NCBI RefSeq assembly: GCF_000348725.1
Contig: NC_020813.1
Span: 1,464,248-1,528,247 of the forward strand
DNA from: Pseudobdellovibrio exovorus JSS
GTDB lineage: Bacteria > Bdellovibrionota > Bdellovibrionia > Bdellovibrionales > Bdellovibrionaceae
DNA length: 64,000 nucleotides
Reading direction: 5' to 3'
Part shown: piece by piece, positions 44,230 to 53,533 of the stretch
Position numbering within the stretch: position 1 is the stretch's first letter
Layout of the letters: each line of letters begins with the position of its first letter
Notes under the pieces: model-generated
The model's input: the letters and a program-made list of their open reading frames with translations, nothing else
Databases searched by the model: none
Told to the model about the DNA's origin: nothing
Made by a program: the position numbers and the translations under genes

Positions 44230-45885
44230 GTGACACTTTTTCTACAAGAGCATTTACAAGAGAGACTTCGCAGCGAACTTGAAGAGACTACGGTTCGTTC
44301 GGCTATTGCCAGTATTGCTCTGATTGTCATCTATCAAGTTTCAGCAGTCTCGTTTCTTGGCTTTAATCTTTATCACATCGCTATTTCGACCGCTTTAATT
44401 CTGAGTTATGTATGTCGTCTAGCACTGAAAAAACTGTCCAACCTATCGAATAAAGAATGGCTTTTCGTCCACCTGATAGTCATCATGTCGCACTCAACAT
44501 TCTGGTCTTTGACTCTTTTAGAAATTGCAACAATGGATCTAGTCTCACCCGAACTACACATTGTCACTTATTTGGTTTTTGCAGGACTCATAGCCGCGGC
44601 ATCCTACACTTTATCTATTTCAAAATACGATTTCTTTGCTTTTGTTCTACCTATCCTCGGAACACAAATTGTCGTTATCTTTCAAAGTTTCGACTATCTT
44701 ACGTTGAAGATTTCAAGCGTACTTATGATTTTATTATTCTTCAACTTTCTTATCCACCAGCGCCGCCGAATGGAAAAAAGCTGGATTGAACAACGTACGA
44801 AAAACTTCGAGATGCAGAATATTGTCGACGCCGTCCCTGGGGGCCTTTCTGTTTTAAAAGGCTACAACTACCATCTCGTTAATAAATATATGCGACAGGC
44901 AACACCCGCAAATGTTCAGCTTATTGGAAACCCCATAGGCAGCGCTTGGAATGACAACCCCCAATTCACCAGTCGTATTCGTGAATTTATTTCTTCGAAA
45001 GAACGCCGACTTCAATATGAAACTGAACTCAGTGCCATGGGGGAAGTACGTACTTATCTAGTTACGGCAGTGAAATCCTTCAATGATGAAACAATCATCT
45101 CTATTATCGACATTGAAGAGGTGAAACAAATTGAACGTGAAATGAATGCTCAAAAAATTAAGCTTCAACAAAGCGCAAAGATGGCTGCTCTTGGGGAAAT
45201 GGCCAGCGGTCTAGCACACGAGATTAATAATCCTGTCGCCATCATATCGGGAAGAGCCCAACAACTTATTCTAGCTACCAAAAAAGAGATGGCCACAAAA
45301 GAGGTTTTACTTAAAGGCCTTCTAGACATCAACACAACAGCCGAACGTATTAACCGCATCGTCAAAGGACTGCGCAGTTTTGCCCATGACACAACAAACG
45401 AACCTCTTTTGCCACATCCGCTTAAAGATATTGTAGAGGACACCCTCACCTTTTGTGAAGCCAAGCTACGCAACAATGGTATCGACTTAAGTTATTCCAT
45501 TCCTGACAATTTAGAAATACTCTGTGTTCCAACTCAAATATCACAGGTGATTTTAAATGCTTTAAATAACTCGCACGATGCTATTGCACACGAAGAAACC
45601 AACAAGTGGATTCGTATCACTGCCGAGCAGAAAGAAGACAGCATTCGTATTAGCATTACAGATTCCGGAAAAGGCATTATACCCGATATTCGCGACAAAC
45701 TGATGCAGCCTTTCTTCACCACAAAAGAAGTCGGCAAAGGAACTGGATTAGGACTTAGTATTTCAAAGGGAATTATTAATGCCCATAAAGGACAGATATT
45801 TTTTAACTATGACAATACAGAAAACACTGAGCTCGTTATTGTCCTGCCACTTCCTCAGCAGCAGAACTTAAACTCAATTAGTTAA
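44230..45885 (+). CDS. Membrane sensor histidine kinase with PAS-like domain
   Basis: 551 residues: about six N-terminal membrane helices (25-175), a PAS-like segment (195-300), HisKA with LGEMASGLAHEINNP (phosphorylated His330), and HATPase with N-box NALNNSHDAI, G1 DSGKGI and G2 GKGTGLGLSISKG. The membrane domain has no recognisable ligand pocket, so the signal is unknown. No response regulator is encoded nearby, so it acts as an orphan or on a distant partner. The first codon is GTG without a clear ribosome site. It converges with merR, overlapping by 8 bp. Confidence 0.9.
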   Translation: MTLFLQEHLQERLRSELEETTVRSAIASIALIVIYQVSAVSFLGFNLYHIAISTALILSYVCRLALKKLSNLSNKEWLFVHLIVIMSHSTFWSLTLLEIATMDLVSPELHIVTYLVFAGLIAAASYTLSISKYDFFAFVLPILGTQIVVIFQSFDYLTLKISSVLMILLFFNFLIHQRRRMEKSWIEQRTKNFEMQNIVDAVPGGLSVLKGYNYHLVNKYMRQATPANVQLIGNPIGSAWNDNPQFTSRIREFISSKERRLQYETELSAMGEVRTYLVTAVKSFNDETIISIIDIEEVKQIEREMNAQKIKLQQSAKMAALGEMASGLAHEINNPVAIISGRAQQLILATKKEMATKEVLLKGLLDINTTAERINRIVKGLRSFAHDTTNEPLLPHPLKDIVEDTLTFCEAKLRNNGIDLSYSIPDNLEILCVPTQISQVILNALNNSHDAIAHEETNKWIRITAEQKEDSIRISITDSGKGIIPDIRDKLMQPFFTTKEVGKGTGLGLSISKGIINAHKGQIFFNYDNTENTELVIVLPLPQQQNLNSIS

Positions 45886-46426
45886 ACATTTCTTTTGTTT
45901 TTTTAATCTCATCAACAAAGCTTTTAATTTGCGATTGAACAAACTCAATACGTTGGATAACAGAGTTGAAATCTTTTTCCTTCTTAATCGCGTATTTTAC
46001 ATCTTTTAAAGCTTGGCGTGCCCCTTCGATAGAAAACTTATCGCGGTACAAAAGCTTACGAATTAAAAAAGCATTTTCGACATCTTTTTTTGTATAAAGA
46101 CGTTGGTTATTTGAGGCTTTTTTGGGCTTTAAGATATCAAACTCTTGTTCCCAATAACGAAGTACATATTGCTTGATACCTAAGAGATCAGCTACATCAC
46201 CAATTTTAAATCCAAACCGATCTGGAATAGACTGCATTTCTTGTAAAAGTTGTTCATCAACAAGAACACTGGGTAAGCTCGCAGCCTCAGCTTTAATTTC
46301 TGTGTTTTCTGACGCCTCTTCCGAATCTGATGCTTTGATATTCGTTAAAAATTTATCTTCTAAAGAAAGTTCAATATCCGAATCGGCATTATTCGATGGA
46401 TTTGGTGCTGGATTATTCGTCGTCAT
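45878..46426 (-). CDS. MerR-family transcriptional regulator downstream of ihfA
   Basis: 182 residues: an acidic low-complexity N-terminus (residues 1-55), then a MerR winged HTH (FKIGDVADLLGIKQYVLRYW and QRLYTKKDVENAFLIRKLL segments), and a coiled C-terminus. This form follows pheST-ihfA in many Gram-negatives. The effector is unknown. The ATG at 46424-46426 overlaps the ihfA end by 14 bp and has AAGGAT eight bases upstream, so it is preferred over the earlier in-frame Met residues. Confidence 0.87.
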   Translation of the reverse strand: MTTNNPAPNPSNNADSDIELSLEDKFLTNIKASDSEEASENTEIKAEAASLPSVLVDEQLLQEMQSIPDRFGFKIGDVADLLGIKQYVLRYWEQEFDILKPKKASNNQRLYTKKDVENAFLIRKLLYRDKFSIEGARQALKDVKYAIKKEKDFNSVIQRIEFVQSQIKSFVDEIKKTKEMFN

Positions 46427-46760
46427 CTTCATCATCCTTGAGGTGGGCATACTCTTCTCCGTTGAGCATGGCTTTTAAGACTTGGCTAGGTCTAAAGGTT
46501 AATACACGCCGAGCTGAAATTTTAATTTGCTCACCTGTCTGAGGATTGCGACCTATACGCTCGCTTTTCCCACGCACGACAAAGTTGCCAAAGCCTGAAA
46601 TTTTAACTTTCTCTCCGTTCTGAAGAGTCTTTTTCAATTCCTGAAAAACAACCTCAACCAATTCACTCGCTTCTTTTTTTGAAAAGCCGATTGTTTCATA
46701 AACTTTTTCAACAATATCTGCTTTAGTTACGGTTGAGTTACCGACATTCTGTCCTGCCAT
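46413..46760 (-). CDS. ihfA: Integration host factor alpha subunit (HU family)
   Basis: 115 residues: TKADIVEKVYETIGFSKKEASELVE dimer arm, then VKISGFGNFVVRGKSERIGRNPQTGEQI, the DNA-bending beta arm with the Pro of NPQTG (motif spans about 12-36 and 55-82). The acidic tail DDEDDDE is an addition. The longer frame to 46826 is rejected because the ATG at 46758-46760 has AGGAGAAG just upstream. It follows pheT, the common proteobacterial order. Confidence 0.95.
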   Translation of the reverse strand: MAGQNVGNSTVTKADIVEKVYETIGFSKKEASELVEVVFQELKKTLQNGEKVKISGFGNFVVRGKSERIGRNPQTGEQIKISARRVLTFRPSQVLKAMLNGEEYAHLKDDEDDDE

Positions 46761-46879
46761 GAGAAAACTTCTCCTATTCCTCAGATTAAGATGAGTAAAT
46801 CGTAGCAAGTATATGAAATGAATCAAGTTTTTGAAACAGGTTCACACCCTCATTATACTTAGCGTTACGTCTATACCCT

Positions 46880-49303
46880 CTAGCGTAGTTCTGCCGCTAC
46901 CGATTTCTTAGCCGCATCAATCAATTTTTGGCTGACCTGTTGAATATCAGCATCCGTTAGAGCCGCATCAGCCCCTTGAAACTGAGCTCTCAGCGCCACC
47001 GATTTTTGTCCTTGAGGTAATTTGTCACCTTCATAGATATCAAAAACACTGAGGTCTTTTAACAGCGCCCCACATGATTTCTTCGCCTCTTTCAAAAGAT
47101 CACCAATAACTTTGTCAGTCGCCATGACAAAAGCAAAGTCTCTTTCAACAGGTTGAAACTTCGATAAAGACTTAAACTTCAACGGACGAGGCTGGCCTTT
47201 TAAAATCTGCTGCAGATTCAGTTCAGCAACAACCACTGGCACTCTGACCTTTTCTTGATCTAGAAGCCTTGGATGAACCGAACCAATATAACCTACAGGT
47301 TGACCTTCAACAACCAACTGAGCCCACTGTCCGATATGCAGGAAAGAGGGAGTCTGTGCTGACGTTACAAAGCTATAAGCCGTGATATTAAGAGACTGTA
47401 ACAACTTCTCAATAGACGATCTTAAACTGTACACCAGAGGAGCCTTGGACGAATAAAGACCCAATTGGCTTCCCCAAGCAATAAGTCCCAAACGAGAGCT
47501 TTCAACAAATGAATCTGTTTTACTAAAAACAGAACCAATTTCAAACAATGCCCCAAACGAACTGCCCGAGCGAATATTCTCTAGTGTGTTCTTCCAGAGT
47601 CCTTGGGATAAAGAACGCCTCATAACATTCAGCTCTTCACTAAGAGGATTGCGTATTTTGATAGCGGACACATCCGTTGCCAACCCCTGCTGAGAGTGAC
47701 CTTTTATATCACCCAACCATGTAGACTCTGCATGATCTGAAGTAAATGCGTAGTTAAAGGCTTGATTGTAGCCTTCAGCACGCAAGAATTGACTGACTTT
47801 TTGATTTAACATGTAGTTTGCATCATGAACTGTCGGCTGAACATGCAAAGCCGGAATATTTTCTTGAATGTGTTCATAGCCATGAAGGCGCGCATATTCC
47901 TCTACCAAATCCATGTCTTGTTCTAGGTCAAATCTAAATAACGGCGGCGTCATTTCATATTCACCACCACCTAAATCATTCACTTGAATTTGTAAGCCGC
48001 CCATAAACTTTAAGAAAAGCTCTTTATCTACAGAATATCCTAAGCGGTCTGTCACCGTCTGCAAACTGATACGAATCTTCTTAGGAGTCTGAGGACGTGA
48101 ATTCACATCATAGGCGTCTCCGTACACTTCACCACCCGCCACTTGCTGTATCAATAAAGCGGCGCGGTCCATAATCGTAGCGGTAGAACTTGGATCAACT
48201 CCACGGGAAAATCTATAAGCTGAATCCGTTTCAACCCCGTGAACGCGTGAGGACTTACGTGTGCTCATCGCATTGAAGAATGCACTTTCTAAGAAAATAT
48301 TTTTTGTAGCCTCAGAGACTCCAGAGTTTAAACCACCAATAACTCCCGCAAGAGCTACAGCTTTAACCCCATCGCAAATAAGAAGTTCTTCACCAGACAA
48401 CGTCAGGTCTTGCTCTTTAAGAGTTTTAAATGTCTCACCTTTCACAGCACTGCGAACTTGCACTTCACTTTTTTCAAGGCGATCTGCATCGAAAGCATGA
48501 AGTGGTTGCCCCATCTCGAGCATCACATAGTTTGTAATATCAACCACATTGTTAATCGAATTCTGGCCCACAGCTTCAAGACGCTGTACAAGCCATGCAG
48601 GACTTGGCCCAACCTTCACGTTCGCTATATAGCGGCCGCAGTATCGCGGACAAAGCTCTGTGTTCTTTACTTCCAATTTAATTTTTTGACGAGTCGACCC
48701 AGACGCAAATTTTGTTAAAACTTCCGGCGACTTCACAGGCTTACCCAGCAGACAACCCAACTCGCGCGCCAAACCATAATGACTTAAGCAATCAGCACGA
48801 TTAGGAGTGACTTTAAGTTCAAAAGTCACATCATCTAATCCACTGAACTCAGCAAAGCTTTGCCCCACAACGGCATCCACGGGCAATATTGCAATTCCAT
48901 CTGATGTTTCCGCCATACCTAGCTCTTTATAAGAACAGAGCATCCCGTTGCTTTCAACATCACGGATTTTAGATTTTTTTATCGCAAAATTCCCCGGCAA
49001 AACGGCACCCGGTAGTGCCACGATAACTTTATCACCTGCTTTATGATTTTGAGCACCACAGACGATTTGTTCTACTTTGCCAGCAGCTACTTCTACCTGA
49101 CAAAGGGAAAGCTTATCTGCATTTGGATGTTTATCTTTAACTTGGATATGACCAACAACTACGTTAGCAAAGTCGCGAGCGCGATCTTGGATTTCTTCAA
49201 CCTCTAGCCCAGCCTTTGTTAAAATATCAGCTAATACTTGTGGTTGAGCTGCATATTCAGCCACATCAATAAAATCATTTAACCACTTAAGAGAAATCTT
49301 CAT
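46880..49303 (-). CDS. pheT: Phenylalanyl-tRNA synthetase beta subunit
   Basis: 807 residues: tRNA-binding domain (about 40-150), B3/B4 region with editing site (about 215-370, NVVDITNYVMLEMGQPLHAFD), B5 domain, class II-like domain, and the C-terminal FDX-ACB domain (KFQPVERDFAFV). Works as an alpha2-beta2 tetramer with PheS. It lies 30 bp downstream of pheS and upstream of ihfA, one operon. Confidence 0.97.
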   Translation of the reverse strand: MKISLKWLNDFIDVAEYAAQPQVLADILTKAGLEVEEIQDRARDFANVVVGHIQVKDKHPNADKLSLCQVEVAAGKVEQIVCGAQNHKAGDKVIVALPGAVLPGNFAIKKSKIRDVESNGMLCSYKELGMAETSDGIAILPVDAVVGQSFAEFSGLDDVTFELKVTPNRADCLSHYGLARELGCLLGKPVKSPEVLTKFASGSTRQKIKLEVKNTELCPRYCGRYIANVKVGPSPAWLVQRLEAVGQNSINNVVDITNYVMLEMGQPLHAFDADRLEKSEVQVRSAVKGETFKTLKEQDLTLSGEELLICDGVKAVALAGVIGGLNSGVSEATKNIFLESAFFNAMSTRKSSRVHGVETDSAYRFSRGVDPSSTATIMDRAALLIQQVAGGEVYGDAYDVNSRPQTPKKIRISLQTVTDRLGYSVDKELFLKFMGGLQIQVNDLGGGEYEMTPPLFRFDLEQDMDLVEEYARLHGYEHIQENIPALHVQPTVHDANYMLNQKVSQFLRAEGYNQAFNYAFTSDHAESTWLGDIKGHSQQGLATDVSAIKIRNPLSEELNVMRRSLSQGLWKNTLENIRSGSSFGALFEIGSVFSKTDSFVESSRLGLIAWGSQLGLYSSKAPLVYSLRSSIEKLLQSLNITAYSFVTSAQTPSFLHIGQWAQLVVEGQPVGYIGSVHPRLLDQEKVRVPVVVAELNLQQILKGQPRPLKFKSLSKFQPVERDFAFVMATDKVIGDLLKEAKKSCGALLKDLSVFDIYEGDKLPQGQKSVALRAQFQGADAALTDADIQQVSQKLIDAAKKSVAAELR

Positions 49304-49333
49304 TTTGTTCTACTCCTGCAATCTTCGAACGAC

Positions 49334-50353
49334 TTAGAATTGTTTTAAGAAACGCACATCATTACTAGGAAAGTGACGAATATCATCGACACCGTACTTG
49401 ATGATTGCCATTCGCTCGACACCAAAACCAAATGCGAAACCTTGCCACTTAGGATATTCCACGTTGGCATGGGCAAAAACTTTTGGATTAATCAAACCAC
49501 TACCGCCGATTTCGATCCAACCTGTCTGTTTACACATCGAACAGCCTTTACCTTTACAAATAGGGCAAGAGCAATCCACTTCTGCCGAAGGTTCTGTAAA
49601 CGGAAAGAAGCTCGGTCTAAAACGCGTCTTCAAGCCTGGCCCAAAAAACTCACGCACAAAAAATGAAATGGTCCCCTTCAAATCTGACATCGACACTTTT
49701 TCATCTACACACATACCTTCAATTTGATGAAAGTTCGGCAGATGCGAAATATCGCTATCGCAACGAAACACCGGACCAGTTCCTATAATTCTTAATGGTG
49801 GCTTTTCATTTTCAAGAGAATGAATTTGAATCGGAGACGTATGAGTTCTGAGTACATGGCTTTCATCCACAAAAAATGTATCTTGCATATCACGCGCAGG
49901 ATGATTCGGAGGAATGTTCAGTGCCTCAAAGTTATAATAATCTTTTTCAATCAATGGACCTGTGCGCAGGCTGTATCCCAAACGAGCCATGATCGAAAAA
50001 ATTTCGTTCGTCACTTTGTGAATAGGATGTTCTTTTCCCTGCTCTTTTGCTGCCGTTGAAAAGCTAAGGTCTAACTTTTCTGACAACATCTTCGCATCGA
50101 TTTCTTTATTTTTTAAAGAGGCTTCAGCTTGCTCATAGGCAGCCTCTAGCTCGGTCTTAATTTCATTTACCATTTTACCAAAAAGAGGCTTTTCTTCTTT
50201 TGGCAAAGTCGCCATTAATTTCATGGATTCAGTTAACGAACCACTTTTGCCAAGGTATTGAACCTTGAAACCGTACAGCTCTTGCGAGTTCTGAGCCGAC
50301 GAGAAGGCTTTAAGTGCATTTTCTTTGATTTGAGTCAGTTGTGTTTGTGACAT
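49334..50353 (-). CDS. pheS: Phenylalanyl-tRNA synthetase alpha subunit
   Basis: 339 residues: N-terminal coiled coil (1-90), class II catalytic core with [35 protein letters not shown] and [13 protein letters not shown]. An insertion [15 protein letters not shown] before [11 protein letters not shown] is a cysteine-rich loop known in many bacterial PheS proteins. Charges tRNA-Phe with PheT. Heads the pheST-ihfA-merR operon; a divergent rsmG begins about 90 bp away. Confidence 0.97.
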   Translation of the reverse strand: MSQTQLTQIKENALKAFSSAQNSQELYGFKVQYLGKSGSLTESMKLMATLPKEEKPLFGKMVNEIKTELEAAYEQAEASLKNKEIDAKMLSEKLDLSFSTAAKEQGKEHPIHKVTNEIFSIMARLGYSLRTGPLIEKDYYNFEALNIPPNHPARDMQDTFFVDESHVLRTHTSPIQIHSLENEKPPLRIIGTGPVFRCDSDISHLPNFHQIEGMCVDEKVSMSDLKGTISFFVREFFGPGLKTRFRPSFFPFTEPSAEVDCSCPICKGKGCSMCKQTGWIEIGGSGLINPKVFAHANVEYPKWQGFAFGFGVERMAIIKYGVDDIRHFPSNDVRFLKQF

Positions 50354-50442
50354 AGGGGTTTATTATCTGTAATATTTTTAGTCTTTTCAAGGGTTTAGCA
50401 TTGTGGTAGCTTGCATCCATAAGGTTTTCCGTAGGGTTTGTT

Positions 50443-51243
50443 GTGGCGCACAAAAATAAGCAGAATTATTCTCCATATAAGGCACGTAAAGAAAAGGCTG
50501 GCGTCAGTCTACGGGGGCAAGCTCCGACTTCAAAAAGAGACTTCAAACCTGAACAAGTCTACAGCATCGAAGAAGCCAACGACCGCTTTGCAGATATTTT
50601 TCGCAACCATCAGTTTGAGTGCAGCCACGAAGAACGCCGCAAACTCGCGCACTTTTACCATCTTTTGATGAAAAATCAGGAACATCAAAACTTCACTCGC
50701 CTACTCAAACTACGTGATGTGGCTATCAAACATTTTATAGACTCTCTGATTATTACCGAGATGGTCGACATCAAGTTCCCCTTAATTGATGTCGGTACTG
50801 GCCCAGGCTTTCCCGGAATCCCTTTAAAAATTCGCTATCCTCAAGAAAAAATTCTGCTAGGTGAAGGTGTACAAAAACGTGTTGAGTTTTTAAAGACAGT
50901 GCGCGAGGAATTGCAGCTCGAAAACTTGGATATTATCGGCCGCAATATCAATGAGTACTTCGTTTATCCAGTTCAATCCGTTATCACTCGTGCGGTAGAA
51001 GATATTCCCAATACCCTTCGCAATGTGATGAGCTGCCTACAATGTGGTGGGCATGTCTATTTTATGAAGGGTCCTTCGGTTGATCCTGAAATCAAAATGG
51101 CTGAAGACTTGAAAGAGTTTTATCAACTTGAACAAGATATCGCTTACGATTTAAAGCACACACAGAATCAACGACGTCTTGTCGTCTACCGCAAGATTAA
51201 GAATGCGCCCCTACCTGAAGATCCAGACGAAGAGGTCGAATAA
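50443..51243 (+). CDS. rsmG: 16S rRNA m7G527 methyltransferase RsmG
   Basis: GidB-family methyltransferase: FTRLLKLRDVAIKHFIDSL, SAM-binding LIDVGTGPGFPGIPLKI, and EDIPNTLRNVMSCLQCGGHVYFMKG. It has a basic N-terminal extension of about 45 residues rich in Lys and Arg that most RsmG proteins lack. The start is GTG at 50443 with a GGTTTG-like weak site; the frame in that region has no better choice. The stop overlaps the next start as TAATG. Confidence 0.93.
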   Translation: MAHKNKQNYSPYKARKEKAGVSLRGQAPTSKRDFKPEQVYSIEEANDRFADIFRNHQFECSHEERRKLAHFYHLLMKNQEHQNFTRLLKLRDVAIKHFIDSLIITEMVDIKFPLIDVGTGPGFPGIPLKIRYPQEKILLGEGVQKRVEFLKTVREELQLENLDIIGRNINEYFVYPVQSVITRAVEDIPNTLRNVMSCLQCGGHVYFMKGPSVDPEIKMAEDLKEFYQLEQDIAYDLKHTQNQRRLVVYRKIKNAPLPEDPDEEVE

Positions 51244-52031
51244 TGTCTAAATCCATAGCTAAACCCCTTGCTAAATCTACAGCTACTCAAATTACATCTT
51301 CATCGAATTCTTTATTTCGTATTTGGAAGAGTCTTCTGACTTCAAAGGGTATCAAAGAGCATCGTCAGTTCTTCTTAATGGGCGCAAAACTCATTCAAGA
51401 ATTTCTAGATCAACCAGTTGATGGTTTCCATATCGAATACCTCATTTATGATTCAGAGTGCCCATATGATATCAACTGTAAAAAAACTCAGCTCACAAAA
51501 GAACTTTTTCAAGAGCTTGATGTTTTAGGTACGAAGTCCGCACTGCTTATTCTTTCTTATCATGACTTTATTGAAAAAGATTTTTCTAAAGAGGCTCAAG
51601 GCCTTGAGTTGATTTGCCCCCTAGGTGACCCTCGAAACTTAGGTGCCTTAACACGCTCGGCAACAGGACTTTCTGCCGCTGAAATCATTCTAACAAAAGA
51701 ATCAACTCACCCTTATTTACCACAGGCAATGAAAGCCTCTGCTGGGTCGGCTCTAAAAATGAAGTTCACACGCACCGCTTTAGCTTTGAATGAAATTCCC
51801 TTGGTAGGAGCTAACTACGCACTGGCTTTACATGGAAATAAAATCACAGATATCCAATGGCCCAAGAGTTTACGTCTGTGGGTCGGCGAAGAAGGACCCG
51901 GACTCAGCCTTCAGCACGAACAGAAAAAACAAATTCGCTTCGTGAACATCCCAACACAGGAAGTAGAATCCTTGAATGCCATGGTTTCCACCAGTATTGC
52001 GATCTGGGAATGGAAAAAAGCCCAAAAATAG
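51243..52031 (+). CDS. TrmH/SpoU-family RNA methyltransferase (RlmB-like)
   Basis: SPOUT methylase with an N-terminal L30e-like substrate domain (LLTSKGIKEHRQFFLMGAKLIQEFL region) and motifs ICPLGDPRNLGALTRSA, LWVGEEGPGL and ESLNAMVSTSIAIWEW at the C-terminus. The domain order resembles RlmB/TsnR. It probably methylates a ribose in rRNA or tRNA; the target is unknown. Translationally coupled to rsmG (TAATG). Confidence 0.87.
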   Translation: MSKSIAKPLAKSTATQITSSSNSLFRIWKSLLTSKGIKEHRQFFLMGAKLIQEFLDQPVDGFHIEYLIYDSECPYDINCKKTQLTKELFQELDVLGTKSALLILSYHDFIEKDFSKEAQGLELICPLGDPRNLGALTRSATGLSAAEIILTKESTHPYLPQAMKASAGSALKMKFTRTALALNEIPLVGANYALALHGNKITDIQWPKSLRLWVGEEGPGLSLQHEQKKQIRFVNIPTQEVESLNAMVSTSIAIWEWKKAQK

Positions 52032-52039
52032 AAGCTGAT

Positions 52040-52189
52040 TTATCGTCTAGAAATGGGTGCGGACTCAACGTAGCCCAAGACCACTTCTTTTTTGGCATCC
52101 GATCGAGGTTGCGCCAGAATATTTCCAATTAGAAATGCTAAGCCAAAGACAACCGCTAGCCCACTTCCAATAATAATTCTGTTACGCAT
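52040..52189 (-). CDS. Small membrane or exported protein, 49 residues
   Basis: A short frame with an ATG at 52187-52189 and a GGAGAT ribosome site five bases upstream. Residues 5-26 are strongly hydrophobic (IIIGSGLAVVFGLAFLIGNI), followed by a polar tail with VLGYVESAPISRR. It could be a single-pass small protein or a short exported peptide. No family is recognised. The stop is only 8 bp from the end of the RNA methylase gene, so the two converge. Confidence 0.6.
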   Translation of the reverse strand: MRNRIIIGSGLAVVFGLAFLIGNILAQPRSDAKKEVVLGYVESAPISRR

Positions 52190-52290
52190 ACATCTCCTTT
52201 TTTGCACTCCAATTGCACTTAATAATCATTTATTGTAATCGGTTTTCTTACTGTTCACTCATAAAGTACGTACTCATAGACAAGATGTAG

Positions 52291-52539
52291 ATGCGTGATG
52301 ATCCGAGTTCTGAACTTCATTATCAGCCTCATTACAAAATCAGCAGTGAATGCTTACCATGTAACTCGGCTATAATATCTCAACTATAAAACTTATCGGC
52401 CGACCAAAAAAAGACTAGAGTCCTAGCGCCGCAAATAAAAAAAATATCCAATGAAGATATTGAATCAGACGAACTTCTAGACACCCCTATTGGGTGGGTG
52501 TCTCAGATGAACTCAAATTTAAACCTAAGAAAAAAATAA
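52291..52539 (+). pseudogene. Possible relic reading frame with one internal stop
   Basis: From an ATG at 52291 the frame reads 32 codons (RDDPSSELHYQPHYKISSE, then ECLPCNSAIISQL) to TAA at 52387, and continues 49 codons in the same frame (SADQKKTRVLAPQIKKISNEDIE, then LDTPIGWVSQM) to TAA at 52537. Composition looks coding rather than random, so one gene broken by a nonsense change is possible. No homology is recognised. It ends 20 bp before the IS element. Weak evidence. The remaining interval, 52190-52290, shows nothing. Confidence 0.3.
52479..52503. repeat. 8-bp inverted repeat in the interval before the IS element
   Basis: AGACACCC and GGGTGTCT pair around a 9-nt loop. No T run follows on either strand, so it is not an intrinsic terminator of the usual kind. 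It lies inside the relic frame. Confidence 0.35.
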
Positions 52540-52560
52540 TTTTGTTAATGGTTTTTAACA

Positions 52561-53454
52561 TCAACTGCCCCCTCTAGCTGTTGCAAGTCTGCGGTTATGC
52601 TCAAGAGCATAAAGCGCAATATGCTTCTCTAATTGATCTGGCTTCTTTGTCGTACACCAAGTTTTTCTAAACAGCCTATTAATATGAGCCCGCAACATGG
52701 CACAGGTGTGATTTAAACTAAATATAGGATCCCATACCTGCTTCTTTAACTCCCCCTGACCGGTAATAGCTCCTCTTCCACCCAAAACCACCTCATATCT
52801 GGCTTTAGGAAAATATCTTTTCACATCACTTCTATAATGAGGATTTGAATCTGAACGAATAACCGCTGTCGACGAGATTAACCCTTTCACTTCATTAAAT
52901 AGATCCCTCCTTGCCTTAGCTCTGTCATCTACTCGATATCCATACTTTTTCCGAGACGAAGCTGCCAATAGGCCCTTAGCTGGCATCGACGCCACTCGAA
53001 ACCCTAAAATACGCCTACTTTTAAACTCTACCATTAACGTTACAGAAAGAGGTTTGAGCTTTGTGTGTTCAAAGGTTTCAAGGTCATCGAACTCTACTTC
53101 TTGGCATTTGGGTAACTTCCTGTTCCACTCTTTTAGTTTGTCTAAAGCCAAGTCCGATCCTTTTCTGAATTTACGGACTATAGTTTTTGGGTTGAGTTTT
53201 AAGATGCGAGCAGCTTCTCTTTGACTGACTCCACCGGTTAACAGGTCGCAGACAGATTTATTAAACTGCCGTTTCTTTTGAAATTTCAGTGGGCTAGTAG
53301 ACGCAGCCGAGAATGTCTTGCGGCAGTTAGAACACCAGTATCTGGTGAGGTGCTGACCATCGGAAGATCGGTAGTACTTACCCCAGCGACGGATGGTCCG
53401 ATAACCGGAGGAAGAGGTTCTTGTAGTTTGACAATAAGGACAGATGAGTTTCAT
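52561..53454 (-). CDS. IS1-like transposase
   Basis: 297 residues. N-terminal zinc ribbon (CPYCQTT at 4-10, WCSNCRKTF about 41-49), HTH GVSQREAARILKLNPKTIV, first acidic site FDDLETFE (about 122-129), SDSNPHY as second acidic site, and a C-terminus of LNHTCAMLRAHINRLFRKTWC then EKHIALYALEHNRRLA. The RL.RKT.C pattern is the one seen in IS1 transposases, so I call the family IS1-like, tentatively. The product is not frameshifted as IS1 is. Its last codons are inside the terminal repeat and the stop depends on flanking DNA. No divergent passenger gene. Confidence 0.85.
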   Translation of the reverse strand: MKLICPYCQTTRTSSSGYRTIRRWGKYYRSSDGQHLTRYWCSNCRKTFSAASTSPLKFQKKRQFNKSVCDLLTGGVSQREAARILKLNPKTIVRKFRKGSDLALDKLKEWNRKLPKCQEVEFDDLETFEHTKLKPLSVTLMVEFKSRRILGFRVASMPAKGLLAASSRKKYGYRVDDRAKARRDLFNEVKGLISSTAVIRSDSNPHYRSDVKRYFPKARYEVVLGGRGAITGQGELKKQVWDPIFSLNHTCAMLRAHINRLFRKTWCTTKKPDQLEKHIALYALEHNRRLATARGGS

Positions 53455-53533
53455 GGCTTGCTAGTAGTGCTAGGTTCAAGCCATATGAATAGAACTTGCT
53501 GATTATTGAAGACAACAGAGTAAGGGGGCAGTT
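52563..53533. mobile_element. IS1-like insertion sequence with 11-bp terminal repeats
   Basis: AACTGCCCCCT (52563-52573) and AGGGGGCAGTT (53523-53533) are perfect inverted terminal repeats of a 971-bp element with one transposase. Flanks (TTAACATC and ACGAGCGG) show no target duplication of up to 8 bp. The stop codon of the flanking glycosyltransferase is made of one host T plus AA of the right end, and the transposase stop is made of the last T of the left end plus host GA. The element ends at both genes, so insertion by target joining is well supported. A related end occurs at 621-631. Confidence 0.8.
53455..53482 (-). promoter_or_regulatory. Hairpin abutting the transposase start codon (element 2)
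   Basis: On the minus strand GGCTTG pairs with CAAGCC and, inside it, CTAG with CTAG around a 5-nt loop, with a 3-nt bulge. The outer arm ends directly at the ATG (53452-53454), as in element 1. The stem sequence differs from that of element 1, so the structure rather than the sequence appears kept. A role in shielding initiation is inferred. Confidence 0.65.

Noticed and set aside
52479-52503. Terminator upstream of the IS element
   Set aside because: No T run follows the stem on either strand.
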